64,000 nucleotides of DNA from Sipunculus nudus (lineage: Eukaryota > Annelida > Sipuncula > Golfingiida > Sipunculidae). Below are positions 35,251-49,094 of this stretch, one piece after another; the stretch's first letter is position 1; each line of letters begins with the position of its first letter. Under the pieces are notes generated by a model that made no database searches, had not been told where the DNA came from, and was given only the letters and a program-made list of their open reading frames with translations. The stretch covers positions 23,385,714-23,449,713 of the forward strand of contig CM049320.1 in NCBI GenBank assembly GCA_026874595.1. The letters are read 5' to 3'. The translations under genes were made by a program, and so were the position numbers.

Positions 35251-36560
35251 ACAGCGGTGCGAGAATATAGAATAAGAATATAAAAAACGAATATAGAATA
35301 CGAATAGAGAATAATCTCATAACCATCGGTTAAAGAAGTTATCCGATCTTTTGAAAGACAACTGATATCATATATATTTTACATTAAATGAAATATACCC
35401 CCTTATGCTACAGAAGGCATACTGTGTTAGTCGTGTTATTAAATTCTTAAAGGTGCCTATACCTATATCTGATGTCTATTAAGATATTCCCTGGTTCCTA
35501 AATAATAAATAGGCCAGAAAACGCCTATCCAACCGCACACGGACTTTTACTTTTGTTTATATCTACGCATTTATAACAGTTGGTAGGCCCGCCAAAATAA
35601 TCATAACACATGCATTCAACAATTCATTTAATTAATGATAAACAGTTAAAAACATTTTCTCTTCATATATGCTCGAGCGTTTACATCTTGTCTGTATTTA
35701 TACATGTATGTGTCTATTTATCGTAATAAAAGCATTCCCTCATTTCTATAACCATTATCAGGTTGACCACATTTGCTTTGCAGCCTTCACATGTTGCGAA
35801 TACTTTATATGAATAGTCCAAATGTATATCTGGTAAGTGTTATTCAAGCGGGGGTTCAATTTCAATATCAATAAATGTATACTCATAAGACACCTTGAAT
35901 AGCCAGAACATGACAGCATCAAAACCGAGATGATATCTATAACAGGGAAGGGCATTGCTCATGATACACCTACTTAACAAGTATTTCAGCGCAACAACAA
36001 AGCCTAATTGAAGAGAAGTCCACAAGCGCGAGAGCCAAAACCTGCGAAAAGCGGCGCACTTTAAAATAACGTTTGTCTGTGTGTATCTATAGCACAAACG
36101 GTCCGCGGGTCCTTTCATGGACCGCCTCAGCGCGTATTAAAGCGGCACATAAAAGGCGGCGTGTCAATGTATTAGGAATACGTTGATCTTTAGTCCGTCT
36201 TTGTCGGGTGATATGTACATGATTGTAACAGGACGGCCCATGCACCGGCTTTTTAACTGATCTCGGTCGGTACTTTTATAGGCCCCGGATGCGTTGATAC
36301 TGCTCATGTCAAACAGGAGGTGTTTATGGTCACGTGTCGTCTTCCCCCGTCTGTCACAGGGTTTTCTATCATGTCTGTATATTTCGTGTGACAGCTGACG
36401 GTTACACCGCTTCGTCATCATAGTAAAGACTTAGTTTTTGCCTGAGGCGTGTGTCCACTGGACCCTTCAATAAGTTACAGGTGAGTTAACCTTAATTCAG
36501 TCATCTCCGACTGTTAAGGTCATTATTGTATCATATTTATTATTCACATGCAGAGACATA
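35251..36560. other. intergenic; one dispersed-repeat end
   Basis: At about 35448-35610 the sequence (TTAAAGGTGCCTATACC, ATATCTGATGTC, then GCCAGAAAACGCC and ACCGCACACGGACTTTT) matches 55883-56035 (GGGGCCTATGCCGATATCTG and onward). The open frames at 35840-36118 and 36164-36421 have no recognisable domain. Confidence 0.5.
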
Positions 36561-36571
36561 TGTGTATATAA

Positions 36572-36574
<3 letters not shown>

Positions 36575-36623
<49 letters not shown>
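36575..36623. repeat. (AT)n microsatellite
   Basis: An AT tract just before the minisatellite. The long plus-strand frame reads through it as alternating Ile-Tyr. Confidence 0.95.
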
Positions 36624-36625
<2 letters not shown>

Positions 36626-36678
36626 TACATCTGTTATATACAGGGATATATGCTGACAGCAGGATTATACTTCCGTCT

Positions 36679-38232
36679 CGCACTTTTGCGTTGTTCATAA
36701 TTAACACCAGTATTCGGGTCCTTACCTTTGCGTTGTTCATAATAAACAGGAGTTTTTTGGTCCTTATCTTTGCGTTGTTCATAATTAACACCAGTATTCG
36801 AGTCCTTACCTTTGCGTTGTTCATAATAAACAGGAGTTTTTGGGTCCTCACCTTTACGGTGTTCATAATTAACACCAGTATTCGGGTCCTTACCTTTGCG
36901 TTGTTCATAATAAACACCAGTATTCGGGCCCTTACCTTTGCGTTGTTCATAATAAACAGGAGTTTTTGGGTCCTCACCTTTGCGGTGTTCATAATTTACA
37001 CCAGTATTCGGGTCCTTACCTTTGCGTTGTTCATAATTAACACCAGTATTCGGGTCCTCATCTTTGCGTTGTTCATAATAAACACTAGTATTCGGGCCCT
37101 TACCTTTGCTTTGTTCATAATAAACAGGAGTTTGTGGGTCCTCACCTTTGCGGCGTTCTTAATTAACACCAGTATTCGGGTCCTTACCTTTGCGTTGTTC
37201 ATAATTAACACCAGTATTCGGGTCCTTACCTTTGCGTTGGTCATAATAAACAGGAGTTTTTGGGTCCTCACCTTTGCGTTGTTCATAATTAACACCAGTA
37301 TTCGGGTCCTCACCTTTGCGTTGTTCATAATTAACAGGAGTTTTTGGGTCCTCACCTCTGCGTTGTTCATAATTAACACCAGTATTCGGGTCCTTACCTT
37401 TGCGTTGTTCATAATAAACAGGAGTTTTTGGGTCCTTACCTTTGCGTTGTTCATAATTAACACCAGTATTCGAGTCCTTACCTTTGCGTTGTTCATAATA
37501 AACAGGAGTTTTTGGGTCCTCACCTTTGCGTTGTTCATAATTAACACCAGTATTCCGGTCCTCACCTTTGCGGTGTTCATAATTTACACCAGTACTTGGG
37601 TCCTTACCTTTGCGTTGTTCATAATTAACACCAGTATTCGGGTCCTCACCTTTGCGTTGTTCATAATTAACAGGAGTTTTTGGGTCCTCACCTTTGCGTT
37701 GTTCATAATTAACACCAGTATTCGGGTCCTTACCTTTGCGTTGTTCATAATAAACAGGAGTTTTTGGGTCCTTACCTTTGCGTTGTTCATAATTAACACC
37801 AGTATTCGAGTCCTTACCTTTGCGTTGTTCATAATAAACAGGAGTTTTTGGGTCCTCACCTTTGCGTTGTTCATAATTAACACCAGTATTCGGGTCCTCA
37901 CCTTTGCGGTGTTCATAATTTACACCAGTATTTGGGTCCTTACCTTTGCGTTGTTCATAATTAACACCAGTATTCGGGTCCTCACCTTTGCGTTGTTCAT
38001 AATTAACAGGAGTTTTTGGGTCCTCACCTTTGCGTTGTTCATAATTAACACCAGTATTCGGGTCCTTACCTTTGCGTTGTTCATAATAAACAGGAGTTTT
38101 TGGGTCCTTACCTTTGCGTTGTTCATAATTAACACCAGTATTCGGGTCCTTACCTTTGCGTTGTTCATAATAAACAGGAGTTTTTGGGTCCTAACCTTTG
38201 CGTTGTTCATAATAATCAGGAATTTTTGGGTC
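36679..38232. repeat. 42-bp minisatellite, 37 units, with 336-bp higher-order repeat
   Basis: Thirty-seven tandem units of exactly 42 bp. The two main variants alternate: one with AACACCAGTATTCGGGTCCT and one with AACAGGAGTTTTTGGGTCCT, both around CTTTGCGTTGTTCATAA. Because 42 is a multiple of three, open frames run through on both strands. The plus-strand frame (36526-38262) repeats LTFALFIINTSIRV and LTFALFIINRSFWV. The minus-strand frames repeat MNNAKVRTRILVLI. Units 22-29 (37561-37896) and 30-37 (37897-38232) are near-identical 8-unit blocks, and units 14-21 (37225-37560) are close. The plus frame has no usable ATG, so translation is not assumed. Confidence 0.97.
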
Positions 38233-38282
38233 CTTAGCTGCATTTTTCCTTATTTGGGTTGATACGGACGTGAGCCTAATTT

Positions 38283-38660
38283 GAAAGATTGAAGGTTTGT
38301 GATGAAAGCTTTGACTTAAAATGCGTCCACGAACTTTCTTCGAGAATTTTGCCGTGTGACCTTGACCTTAGACGCCTTGACCTTATAATTGAAGGTTTCT
38401 TCCTCTTTATCTGTGAAAGATTGAATGTTTGGACTAATAACTAAAAAAAAATTCGCCCACATGCTTTTTTTCAAGAAGTGGGTCCTATGACCTTGACCTT
38501 TGACCCCCGGATCCCAACATGGATATTGTTCTTCATTTGTGAGTGGGTGAGCTATGTAAAAGATGAATGGTTATATAGTCACATGGATTGACTTAAAATG
38601 TGTTCTGCCAGCAAACTTCGGAAGGATGGGCGGCCGAATGGAGGCGTTGATTTACCCTCT
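38283..38660. repeat. diverged tandem repeat of about 130 bp with TGACCTTGACC motifs
   Basis: About three units. GAAAGATTGAAGGTTTG near 38283 recurs as GAAAGATTGAATGTTTG near 38414, each followed by a CGTCCACGAACTTTCTT-like block and then TGACCTTGACCTT. It is similar in motif content to the array at 63440-63910. Confidence 0.65.
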
Positions 38661-39129
38661 CCTAGCTGTAATTTTTGCACAGTTGATTCAAGTGTAAGAG
38701 AAATTAATATGTGGCTATATTTGCGCATTAGAAAATAAATGCATTAATCCATACTGTTTAAGAAGACTTGGCCTAGTCCATGTGTTTCCTAAATTCACAC
38801 CTGCGATTAATTAATACCAGCCCGTCCATCAATATTTCCTGGTGGGGATCTGTTTCTGGTATTTCCTCTCTGACCGAGAACTCGAGCGGGGGATGGGGCG
38901 TCCTAGTTACAGGAAACTAAAAACAGATAATACATTCATCCTGACGCAAAGAATTATAGCATATGTTATACTGTCTGCTTTCACTTATATATACTGCTAT
39001 GTGGCTAATAAATCAGTATACTGACTTATATAGGGGGCAAGCGCTTACTGGATTAGTGTGTCTGTATTTGCCTCAGTGTTTTGGTCTGTCTCTGATTTGT
39101 TTCTCTCCGGGGAATATTATTGTTAGTTT

Positions 39130-39187
39130 GCCTGTCTGCAATCTTCTCTTCCCTTTGTCTGTCTGTCTCTGTCTCTGTCTCTCTCTG

Positions 39188-39246
<59 letters not shown>

Positions 39247-39250
39247 TACA
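39130..39250. repeat. (GTCT)/(CT)n followed by (AT)n
   Basis: A compound microsatellite: GTCT units, then CT, then AT at about 39225-39246. Confidence 0.95.
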
Positions 39251-42200
39251 CGCACCTCCTCTCTCTCACACACATACGCACGCACACATGTTCTTTTCTT
39301 CTATATTTATATATAACATATAAATACAAACAACTGTATGGCACAAGAGAATTGGCACAGCCACGGGATGAAAGGGGCCTCTTACAATAAAAAGTGCAGT
39401 AAACAGCTGGGGGGAGTATACATAAATCTGGAGTGGCCGATTGACAAAATAAAACGCATGAGACACTCTGGTGCACCTGTTACTGGTTGGTGGATACATA
39501 TACGGTTGCCAACCTCTTTGTCTGCCAGCTGGCACTCCGCCTGGCCATATGTTACATAATGCAGTATCATGTTGTTTAATGATGCTTTTTCATATATCAG
39601 ACGCCCGCATATACATCATGTTTGACAGGGCATAGCTCTTGGCAAGATATCTTCCTGTATAGAAAAGAAAATTTGAACTGTGCTGGTTCGTAACATATTT
39701 AAACACACATACATACATATATGTATATATATAATGTGGTTGCATCTTTGTTCCCGGGGGGTTTAATTTTCGCGATATTCGCGAATGTGAAATATAAGGG
39801 AATATGAAACCCTGGCCTCAAGGAAAGATGCCCGTCAGCTTAGAAAAACAAATGAGGAAGATACATCTGTACAAAACAGCAACGAGCAACGAACTACCTT
39901 ATATCTGTATATGAAATCGAAACCGGCCCATGCATGCAAACACGATTTAATTATTTTAAAGTATGCAATATAAATCCCGGGATATATCAACTGTGACGCG
40001 TGTGATCAAAGATGACCATTACAGAAATAAGAAATGTATTATGGGATTTGTTCTTACTTTTAACAAATGCAAATACTGCTAAATTTTATAGAATATAGTG
40101 CAATCGCGAAAATGAAACCCTAGCGAATTGTAAACAACGAAGAAATCGCGAAATTTCAGCCTCGCGTATATAACGCCAACCAAAGTTTATATATACATAT
40201 ATATACATACAGTTGCCTAGTGGACAGGAGTCATGTGGTATATATATAGCATCACTGGCAAAAACCCCTAAATTTAAAATCAATCCAGAAGCAGTTTCAG
40301 ATGTATATTAGACCAAATGAAGTATATATAAGTATAACCTGTTAAGGAGCTCTTTCTAATGGTATATGTTTTTATGAAATTCACATTCATAATCATAAAA
40401 TTTCAACATTTTTTAAAATTTAACATTTTTAAATGGTAGACAATTTTAAGTAACCAGTAACAGTAAACTTCCTTTAAATGGGCTAATATCAAACTACATG
40501 ATACTGTCTCAAACTACTCTTTCTTTTTCCTGTATCATATTTCTTTCTAACTTAAAAAGGAATTGAAAAAAAAAATTGATTCAATAAAAAAAAACTAATA
40601 TATTTTTTTCAAACATGATACATTATATATGTTTTGTTGTTGATTGCCACCTTAATGATATAGCTGAACTTTGTACCAAAAATGTCACCCTGGGCTAATA
40701 AATCCTGTTTTCAAGTATTCCGATTCATAAAACTGTGTTAACTGGGTTAACAGGACCTGCTTGAGTCGGTACGGCAGATTTGTCAGATGACACCCGTCAC
40801 GCATGCCATGGCCTTCCGTACTTTTACAAAGGTATCAATGCATGTGCACAGCCGTAATCTGAAAATGACTCATAGGGTTAGGAATTCAACAAAAATTAAA
40901 ACATGCGAATGAAGAAACCAGTTTTGTAAATTACATATCTCTGGTGTCCATCAAACGTTTTTTTTTAGGTTTTGAGGATTGTTGGGAGACAGCTGCAATC
41001 ACAAAAGCCGCGCACACGGGATACATGCTTTTTGGCGGGCAAATATCGTAAACATTGCCAAACTCATAAACAGACTGTTTTTTTTTTTTAGCAAAAGGGT
41101 ATTTTTTTTTAATCCGGTCCATCCACAACCGCCAGTGTTCCTATGAGACTGTTCTATCGGATAAAAGGTTAAGATGTAGTGCATTGGCTGATCGGCAATT
41201 ACACCGCTATCACTGACGACCTTGCCTTACTTCATGGGGTCACAACTAATTAATACAGACACAAATCCAGATGGTATTGTTTCCAGTAGTAGCAACGGAT
41301 CGCTGGAGATCCACTTTGGGGAAACGGGGCGTTCCAGGGGCGTCACTGTCAATTATATTAAGCAATATCTGTGCCTCTGTATAGTGTCAAGTCTCATATT
41401 AATTACCACATCAATGCCATAATCAATAATCCCAGCTCATTTATCTGCTCCGGGTATACATACATAGTATCATTGCTCAAGTACCAAAAATGCAACTTTT
41501 CTGTGAGCATGCGCATTTGGGGTAACGATCGTCTGCTGTGGTTGCCATTTTGGCGGGTTTTGTCAGGCGAAATAGGGTACGAGCCACATGTCGGCTATAC
41601 GACAGGAGCCAGCATAGGCGTTATAGACGAAACTTTATAAAAGTTAATAATTAAATAAATGATTAAATATGATCTTTCATTGTCCAAGTGTCGTATCCGA
41701 GCACTGAGATGAGGTGTCCCTTATATGAAGATTTATTCGATGGACAAGGTACATAAATCCATTAAATGTGGTACAGGAACATTTTACTGAAATTTACGAA
41801 TTGATTAAGACTCTTATAATTCACCTTCTTCATACATATTCTTAACTTTTATTTTGCCTTTAAATTTGCTTTAGGTCAGCAGATACGACAGATTGAAAGC
41901 CATTTATGAGGACAAATTCAAAATCTGTTAATAACTTTTTTATCAAATATTTTATGCACCTGTGAAACAGTGATAAATAAAAGGGTGTTTATAACATCCC
42001 ATTCACAGTGCACGGCATCTGGACACAACCAGGGTAGCGCACTAGCGCATTGTGTCGATTTCATCCTTTCACTTGAAGCACTTGCCCCAAGTGCACTCTA
42101 GCGGGCTGATACAGAATCGGCGGGCCGATATAATCAGACGTAAACATCATGCAGAAAACAGGATATTAATAAAACCGATTCGACTAAAAGTTTCGATTAT

Positions 42201-43080
42201 TCTGATAAATCAAAAATGGAAATATGGAATCAAAGACTACATAATATTATATTAAAGATGAATGTGTCATTTTATGATATCAGCAGTTTTTGTATTGTGC
42301 ACCGTGGATGGGTATACAGTTGAAAATTAATGTTTCATTAATACTGGGATCACGTGGGTCAGTTTACGATAAAACGACAATGTGACCATGAAAACCTCTC
42401 CTGGCACCGTGGGGTATAACATTTTTCAAAGAAATCGATGTTACTACAGGGGTCGAGGTCAAATACTAGTAATTCTTTGTTGGCGTCAGAGTGTTAATCG
42501 ACCATACATGCAATGTCACGCTTAAAAAAACACAAATTCTCTCACAACGTTAGGCATGTCCGCACGACGGAAATTGACCTCTGGGCTTGACCTGCATGCT
42601 CATTTCAAGATCAGGTCATCCACTTGATCAGCAGTGAACACAGGGGTGGTACTGGGCTTGTTTGAAACGTATTATGCTGGTCTAGTGTTGACCGTGGGAG
42701 GTTCGTCAGCATAGCTAACATTACACACTCCATACAAAGGTACGTTATTATAGATAATAATGAGGTCCGGCCACCTGTGTGTAGGATTTGTGTAAAGTAA
42801 ATATGTCGACCACTTTATATTCCGACTGTCTACTCAGGTTTGATGTACAGTTTGTACAGTATTTATGCATGAGTGTGTACATATGAATAATATGTGCATG
42901 GTTTATAGAATCACCATATTACTATGGTAAGGGACAAAATTTATAGTTAGTTCTGTTATTAACACACACGCATATAAATATATATATAAAATATATAATA
43001 TATATATAATATTTATAATATATATAATATATATAATAAATAAAATATATATAAAGTAGGTAAGTGGGTAGTTATATTAA
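39250..43080. other. intergenic, no gene recognised
   Basis: Two short TTCGCGA-rich segments at about 39765-39800 and 40100-40165 resemble the LINE target-site sequence near 7830-7859 and could be ends of a small repeat. Several open frames of 60-120 codons overlap here, but none has a recognisable domain. Confidence 0.5.
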
Positions 43081-43120
43081 TATTATTATATTATATTATA
43101 TGCGTAGTTGTATTATTAAC

Positions 43121-43169
<49 letters not shown>
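42975..43169. repeat. AT-rich block ending in (AT)n(AC)n
   Basis: Imperfect ATATAATATA arrays, then a clean (AT)n at about 43122-43160 and a short AC tail. Confidence 0.9.
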
Positions 43170-43359
43170 ATGGACGCTTTGTAACACAAATATAGTATAC
43201 CCTCATTCCCTCTTCAGATCAATGGCACATTCTAAAGGTAAATTATAACACGTATATAAAAAAATATACTTGTGGTCTCAATTAGGAAAATTAAAAATAA
43301 AACGTGATGCAGACATAAACATGTTCAATAGTGAAAGAATTATACATACTCATGTGAAC

Positions 43360-43360
<1 letters not shown>

Positions 43361-43390
<30 letters not shown>

Positions 43391-43445
43391 AAAGAGAGAG
43401 AGAGAGAGAGAAAGAGAGAGACGGAAAGAGGGGGAGGGAGGGGGC
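43361..43445. repeat. (GA)n-rich tract
   Basis: GA units with AAA interruptions, followed by a G-rich stretch. Confidence 0.9.
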
Positions 43446-44141
43446 AGAAAGAACGACAGACGAGAGCTAGACGCTGACATACAGGTAAGTAAAATTCACT
43501 TTTATTATTTTTGAGAAACCTAAATACCTGCTAGAAAGGTTAAAATTACTTTGTACTTTCTTAATGATCTCGAGGCTGGGCACCTCATACTTGTACATCT
43601 CATATATACCCATGCAGGCTGATAATATTTTCATGAGAAAACTATATATATGACATTTCAAATGGGTCATATATAATAAATATATATATGCAAACATTCC
43701 AGCAAGATGCCAGCCAGTTCTCATGCCCTTAAAGCTGTCATCCATAAAGAAATCATCACCCTGTCATCTAGGTAAAAAATGTGATCCAGGTTCACATAAA
43801 GATCCCATAGACAGAGACATAAATCTTCTCTGCCCGCGGGGCATATATATGACAGGTACATGACAGTTATTGGTATTAAACTGTTTTTGACCTAAGCCGG
43901 GCTGCTTGCATCTTAATACGTGGTGCGATTTGACTCCATTGCACCAAAGTTTATATGTGAAAATAAAACATGCATAAATGTATACAGCCGTGCACTGTCG
44001 CTGAGCACATACCTCCGCCAACGTTGGGTGTATCAACAGATGCAAATTACCATCGAAACTTGATGAAAATTTCACTTGAAATTCCTTCATATGCACAATA
44101 TTTAAATGAACAAATAAACAAAAACATCCATTGGTAGAAAG

Positions 44142-44440
44142 AGAGAGAGAGAGAGAGAGAGGAAGAAAGAGAGAGAGAGAGGGAATGGAGGATGGGGTGG
44201 GTTGGGAGACTGACAGACAGAGACAGCGAGACAGACACAAAGAATAGAGGACATTTTGACAGTCCGAAAACATTATACAAGAACAGTGAGAGACGGGTGG
44301 CGAGTTGGGAGACAGAGACAGACAGACAGACAGAACCAGATAATCAGACAGATAATCAAGCAGACAGACAGATAGACCTAAACGAGAGGGAGGCAGAAAT
44401 AGACAGACAAGCAGACAGTGACGTGGACAGACAGAGAGAC
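44142..44440. repeat. (GA)n then (GACA)n compound repeat
   Basis: GA units at about 44144-44181, then scattered GACAGACA units to about 44440. The long open frames across it on both strands come from the repeat. Confidence 0.9.
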
Positions 44441-44479
44441 AGAGGAACTGACGGGGAAACGAAAATATCTTCCTGAATT

Positions 44480-44482
<3 letters not shown>

Positions 44483-44540
<58 letters not shown>

Positions 44541-44570
44541 TATATATGCATATATATATATATATATATG
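44483..44570. repeat. (AT)n microsatellite with GCAT interruptions
   Basis: A long AT tract with two TATATGCATATA interruptions near 44538 and 44546. Confidence 0.95.
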
Positions 44571-44579
44571 CATGGAAGG

Positions 44580-45641
44580 ATGAACCTCTGATTTTTATAC
44601 CAATTTTTTTCAATGACATACCAAATTCCCAACAGTTAAGAACTCCTAAATTTATTTTATTTCTAAAATAGGGAAAACTGTAATACACTTCAAGATGACA
44701 TGAAAAATAGTAAGCCCTGATTAAAAAATTTGAGCACATGAACTGGTGGGCCTGCTATCACAATACCAGGCATGCAGTCATATATTTTCTCCTATACTCC
44801 TGAACATACCCATACAAATAAATAAGACCACGTGACTGTTCTTGCGGTAACCAGATTTATAGAATTTTACTAATTTGAACACAAAAGATACAATTTCCCC
44901 AAAACTATCCTGTACAACTTGGTTATGGTGGATTGCACTGTTTCCATATTATTTCCTTATAAGTGTATTCTACTATAAAAATATCAGAAATACCTCACAA
45001 TGCGTATTAATTATATCTCTGATTTGATTAGATGAGTAAAACAGTGGAGTCTACAATGTTACTTATGCTTTGCAAAATTAGCAGTGGCAGATTGTCACGT
45101 TACGCCCCCTTACCATTGTTCATAAATCTGATTCTCCAATTCTCAAGGAGTTTTCACTAAAAAGGACTTTTCTTTTTCCTCATATACCTCTCAATGTTTG
45201 CCAGCTTGTTAGGTTGCTAATGCACCCAGTCTTTAGAGACAATTGTATCTGACACGGCGGGGGAGTTATAAATTTGTTTTATTTAACATGTAATGCCGCC
45301 GGGTAGATCTGGCGTAAATCCTTAATATAAAGACTAGTGCGGTAAGTCAAACCCTCTATTACACTGTGGCTATATATATATATAAGGCGGGGGAGCTTGC
45401 ATATATACTATATGTCGTATATATGATTATAGAACCTCTATGGTGCATGCGCATCTGTACGTCAAGCGAACGTATTTCAGTTTTCATCATGTCATCATCT
45501 TAGATAACACATCTGGCCATAGTAAATATGTTATTATAGATTATCTTATAGGTGAGCCATTTGCTGAAAGAAAATAAATCAACATTTTATTTAGTTTCTC
45601 ACAAAACCTGGTGGTTAATTCTCTCTCTGCCTGTCTGTCTG

Positions 45642-45698
<57 letters not shown>

Positions 45699-48130
45699 AT
45701 GCCTGATGACTTTGATTTGCTTGAGAAAGAGAGAGATACAGACAGACGGACTATGCCCCGTTTTATTATGGGAAAGAAAATTGCCAAAAAAATCGCAGAT
45801 ATATATGTGTGTGTCATTAGTATATCAAGTGAAAAAAACTCGGCTGAACTTGAACTAAATATCAAGTTAGTTCACAGCCTGCATGCATGTTTTCGTTCTT
45901 GAAGCAGTGACTTGTAGACCTTCTTACACTCCCCGGTTAAAGGGTTCTTTTTAGGCGCGGCACGGTCTGACATAAATTGCCTCTTGACTTCTAACCCCCT
46001 CACCCGAAGACAAAACAAATCTTCCAGCCCCCTGTCTGCTGATGTTAAAGCTTAAGTTAAAAGCTGAATGTACTTAAGTGAATGTGCCCTAGGATGTTGT
46101 GTTCACTTACCGCATGAGAGCTCCTTGTTCTCCATAAAGACCGGCCTCTGTTTAAGGTCTTTGTCCTGACGTCAGCCACCAAATGTTATCGGGGCTTTTG
46201 CCCCTTTGACATAAAAGACACCCTTCATTTGCGAGAAGGATTCCGGTGCGCCCATTTTGATAAAAGATACCCTTTATTTGCGAGAAAAATTACGGTGTAA
46301 CACAGTATACAAGCAAATTTGCTTGCATTACTGTTGAATTTCTAACCGAATTCAAGAATATTTTCAACGGGTTACGTGATCGATATCTTAGTCATGCAAG
46401 GAGGAAGAAATAACAACGGTCAACATGAAGAGGGGATTTAGCGGTGGTGTACAGCGATATCATTGTTATAGTATATGGACGGCCAAAGCTGTACATGTTT
46501 TCGACATTACTGTCGTGTCGTGATCTCAAATGAGATATACAGAATCGATCGAGATTTTTAATTTGCATCAAGTAAAGGCCATAGTGGAGAGGGGTTTAAG
46601 GGGCATACTTTAGCTTCACCCCGAATTGCGAAAATAAGGGTATCCCTTTCTCTTGCTCATATGTTTTTTTTTCAAATTTTAGGCCAAAATGTTTAATATC
46701 AGATAAACCTTCTCTTAGGACATGGGCGCCGTGTCGAAACCAGCGATCCGATCTAAACTTTCTTTGCAAAAGAATCTCGCCTGCACGCTGTCTTTTAGTT
46801 GATCCGTGCCGTATCCTCGCGCCCTTATCAAACCCTGACAGCTTCGCGAAACCCTTCACTGGGACTACCATTTTGGGTACACAATAAAATCCGGATGTCA
46901 CAGGTCGCATCTCGAAATCATTGGTACACATATTATGGTATACATATTTACGAAGTTGTATATCCAATCGCACCGACACAAATGTAAGACGACCCTACAC
47001 ACGGGCACGCGATAGCGCTGTACATGCGAGACTTTACCCTGGGGGTTAGTCTCCATTCTTGCAACCCCGGCATCTTTTATAAACAACCTCTTCCATCCGA
47101 CCTCGCCCCATAAACACTCTGTGAGAGATGTCTCAGACTGTATTGCCAAAACATTTCTAGGGTTACCACGACAAAAGATCCAGTATTTCAGTGCTATGTT
47201 ATCGTTTCCGGACAAAATATATCTGGATATACTCAAGGCAAAACAAAGGGGGCTTATTTTGGAATGTCAAGTGTAGAATTAAGGGTGTACAATAGAGAAA
47301 GGGTTGAAAATGCTAAAGTGCATTTAAGCATGTTTTGAATAAACAGCGGTTTAACATTTCGGTTCTTAAAAGATAGTAAAATAAGCAATACAAGGCGATA
47401 TAATTGGTAACATATACATGTGATACGTTAACTGGAGGCCTTTCATCATGAATATTTATTATTTAATCAGGTCCTATAATACCGCAAGTCCTTATTAACG
47501 CCACCTAAAAGGTTCATAAATAAAAAGAATCTTCGTTTTTTACCATTCTGTTAAAATATAAAATGGATCGTGCTAGCCAAAATTCCAGGCACCATTTAAA
47601 ATTAGTTGGTCATTTTTAAGTATATTCATGAAACCCCCTTGCAATGCTATTGTCAAAAATGGTCTAAATTATCCATATATAGATGCCTGACGCTAGCCTG
47701 CATGCAGTTGGTATATAATCATCAAATGTAAGACTCGTATATCGTTAAAAAGCCGATCTAATAAAATCAAATTCTGCGCTAGCAATATCGATTGGATCAT
47801 TTTGTTCACTGGTATACCTTTGTTTGAAATTTCCGTTGTGTATTTTGTCCCTGTAATATACATATTGAGTATAACTAAATAATACAAGTAAATCACCGGT
47901 GAGTACGTACTTGGAAAACTTTTATAAAAATATTTATTCACTTCGACGAATTTAGTATTTGAGGCGAACCCGTATGGGTTAAAACCAACATTGAATCCCA
48001 CTTTAAAGGATTGCCATTAAGTCCTATATACACTTCATAGTGAGAGGCGACAAGAGACGAAAATAACTATAATTATATGTCTTCTCGTCGTAAGTCTTTT
48101 GCATTTATCAATGATTTTGTTATTCAAATA
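44580..48130. other. intergenic, no gene recognised
   Basis: A (GTCT)/(CT)n tract lies at 45621-45696. A 49-bp tandem duplication lies at about 46205-46300 (ATAAAAGACACCCTTCATTT and ATAAAAGATACCCTTTATTT, each followed by GCGAGAA). A 127-codon minus-strand frame at 46596-46979 has no recognisable domain. Confidence 0.5.
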
Positions 48131-48133
48131 TAT

Positions 48134-48136
<3 letters not shown>

Positions 48137-48187
<51 letters not shown>
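48137..48187. repeat. (AT)n microsatellite
   Basis: An uninterrupted AT tract, the first of a dense cluster of four within 1 kb. Confidence 0.95.
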
Positions 48188-48189
<2 letters not shown>

Positions 48190-48533
48190 TGATTACGACC
48201 ACCAACACTGACGCTTATTCCCACCATATCATATTATGATATTATATTATAAATCATTTATATCACAAGGAATTTCCGGTTTTCAATGAACAACTCATAT
48301 ATTAGATCTAATCACCCCTAAAATAAACTAATTAAGTGACGCTACTTTTTATCAAACAGGTGTATCTTTATATATATATTTATATATGCGCACCTGCATG
48401 GTTATGACATCACACCTAACAATCAAGCATATATACAGGTGCTGATATATTTCACAGTCATTGAGTTTTTATCGGTGTACCCCCAATGATGGCGGCTGTA
48501 TGTAATTATATATATACCATTTCCGATAATGTA

Positions 48534-48537
<4 letters not shown>

Positions 48538-48616
<79 letters not shown>
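48538..48616. repeat. (AT)n microsatellite with CATG interruption
   Basis: Two AT arms joined by ATACATGTATAT, forming one long potential cruciform. Confidence 0.95.
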
Positions 48617-48619
<3 letters not shown>

Positions 48620-48710
48620 GTGTGTGATATTATAACCAAAAATGACTGAGGTTTGAAGAAATAGCCGAGCGTGACTAGAAATTTACATATATATGATAGT
48701 ATTCATGTTA

Positions 48711-48720
48711 CATATATATA

Positions 48721-48777
<57 letters not shown>
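48711..48777. repeat. (AT)n microsatellite
   Basis: An AT tract with one TTTA interruption near its start. Confidence 0.95.
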
Positions 48778-48778
<1 letters not shown>

Positions 48779-49000
48779 ATATATTAATAATATGGAGAAA
48801 TGAATGAACAGCTGTCATAACCAATCAGGCTTGATCTCTCTGTAGATAATAAATTTTCAGCGACATCACCTTTGTCTTATATATACGGATTACACACATG
48901 CACATGCATGTTTATATATAATATTATTGTAAATGTTATCCAATCATACTCATATATAGTAAACTGAGATTTCGTGGCATTGGTTCTTCCATGCAGGGTT

Positions 49001-49002
<2 letters not shown>

Positions 49003-49071
<69 letters not shown>

Positions 49072-49094
49072 AGAGAGAGAGAGGGGGGGGGGGG
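49003..49094. repeat. (AT)n(GA)n(G)n compound microsatellite
   Basis: AT to 49066, GA to about 49084, then a run of G. Confidence 0.95.

Noticed and set aside
36679-38232. CRISPR array
   Set aside because: The units are contiguous 42-bp tandem repeats with no unique spacers, and the DNA is eukaryotic.
36526-38262. 578-codon plus-strand open frame as a real protein
   Set aside because: It starts at TTG, has no usable ATG, reads through an (AT)n tract and is made of the 42-bp repeat. The opposite strand is equally open.
43764-44573. 269-codon minus-strand frame and its overlaps
   Set aside because: They run through (AT)n, (GA)n and (GACA)n repeats and show no domain.
46596-46979. 127-codon minus-strand frame
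   Set aside because: It is basic and has no recognised motif, no splice context and no matching neighbour. It may be a decayed element but is not supportable.
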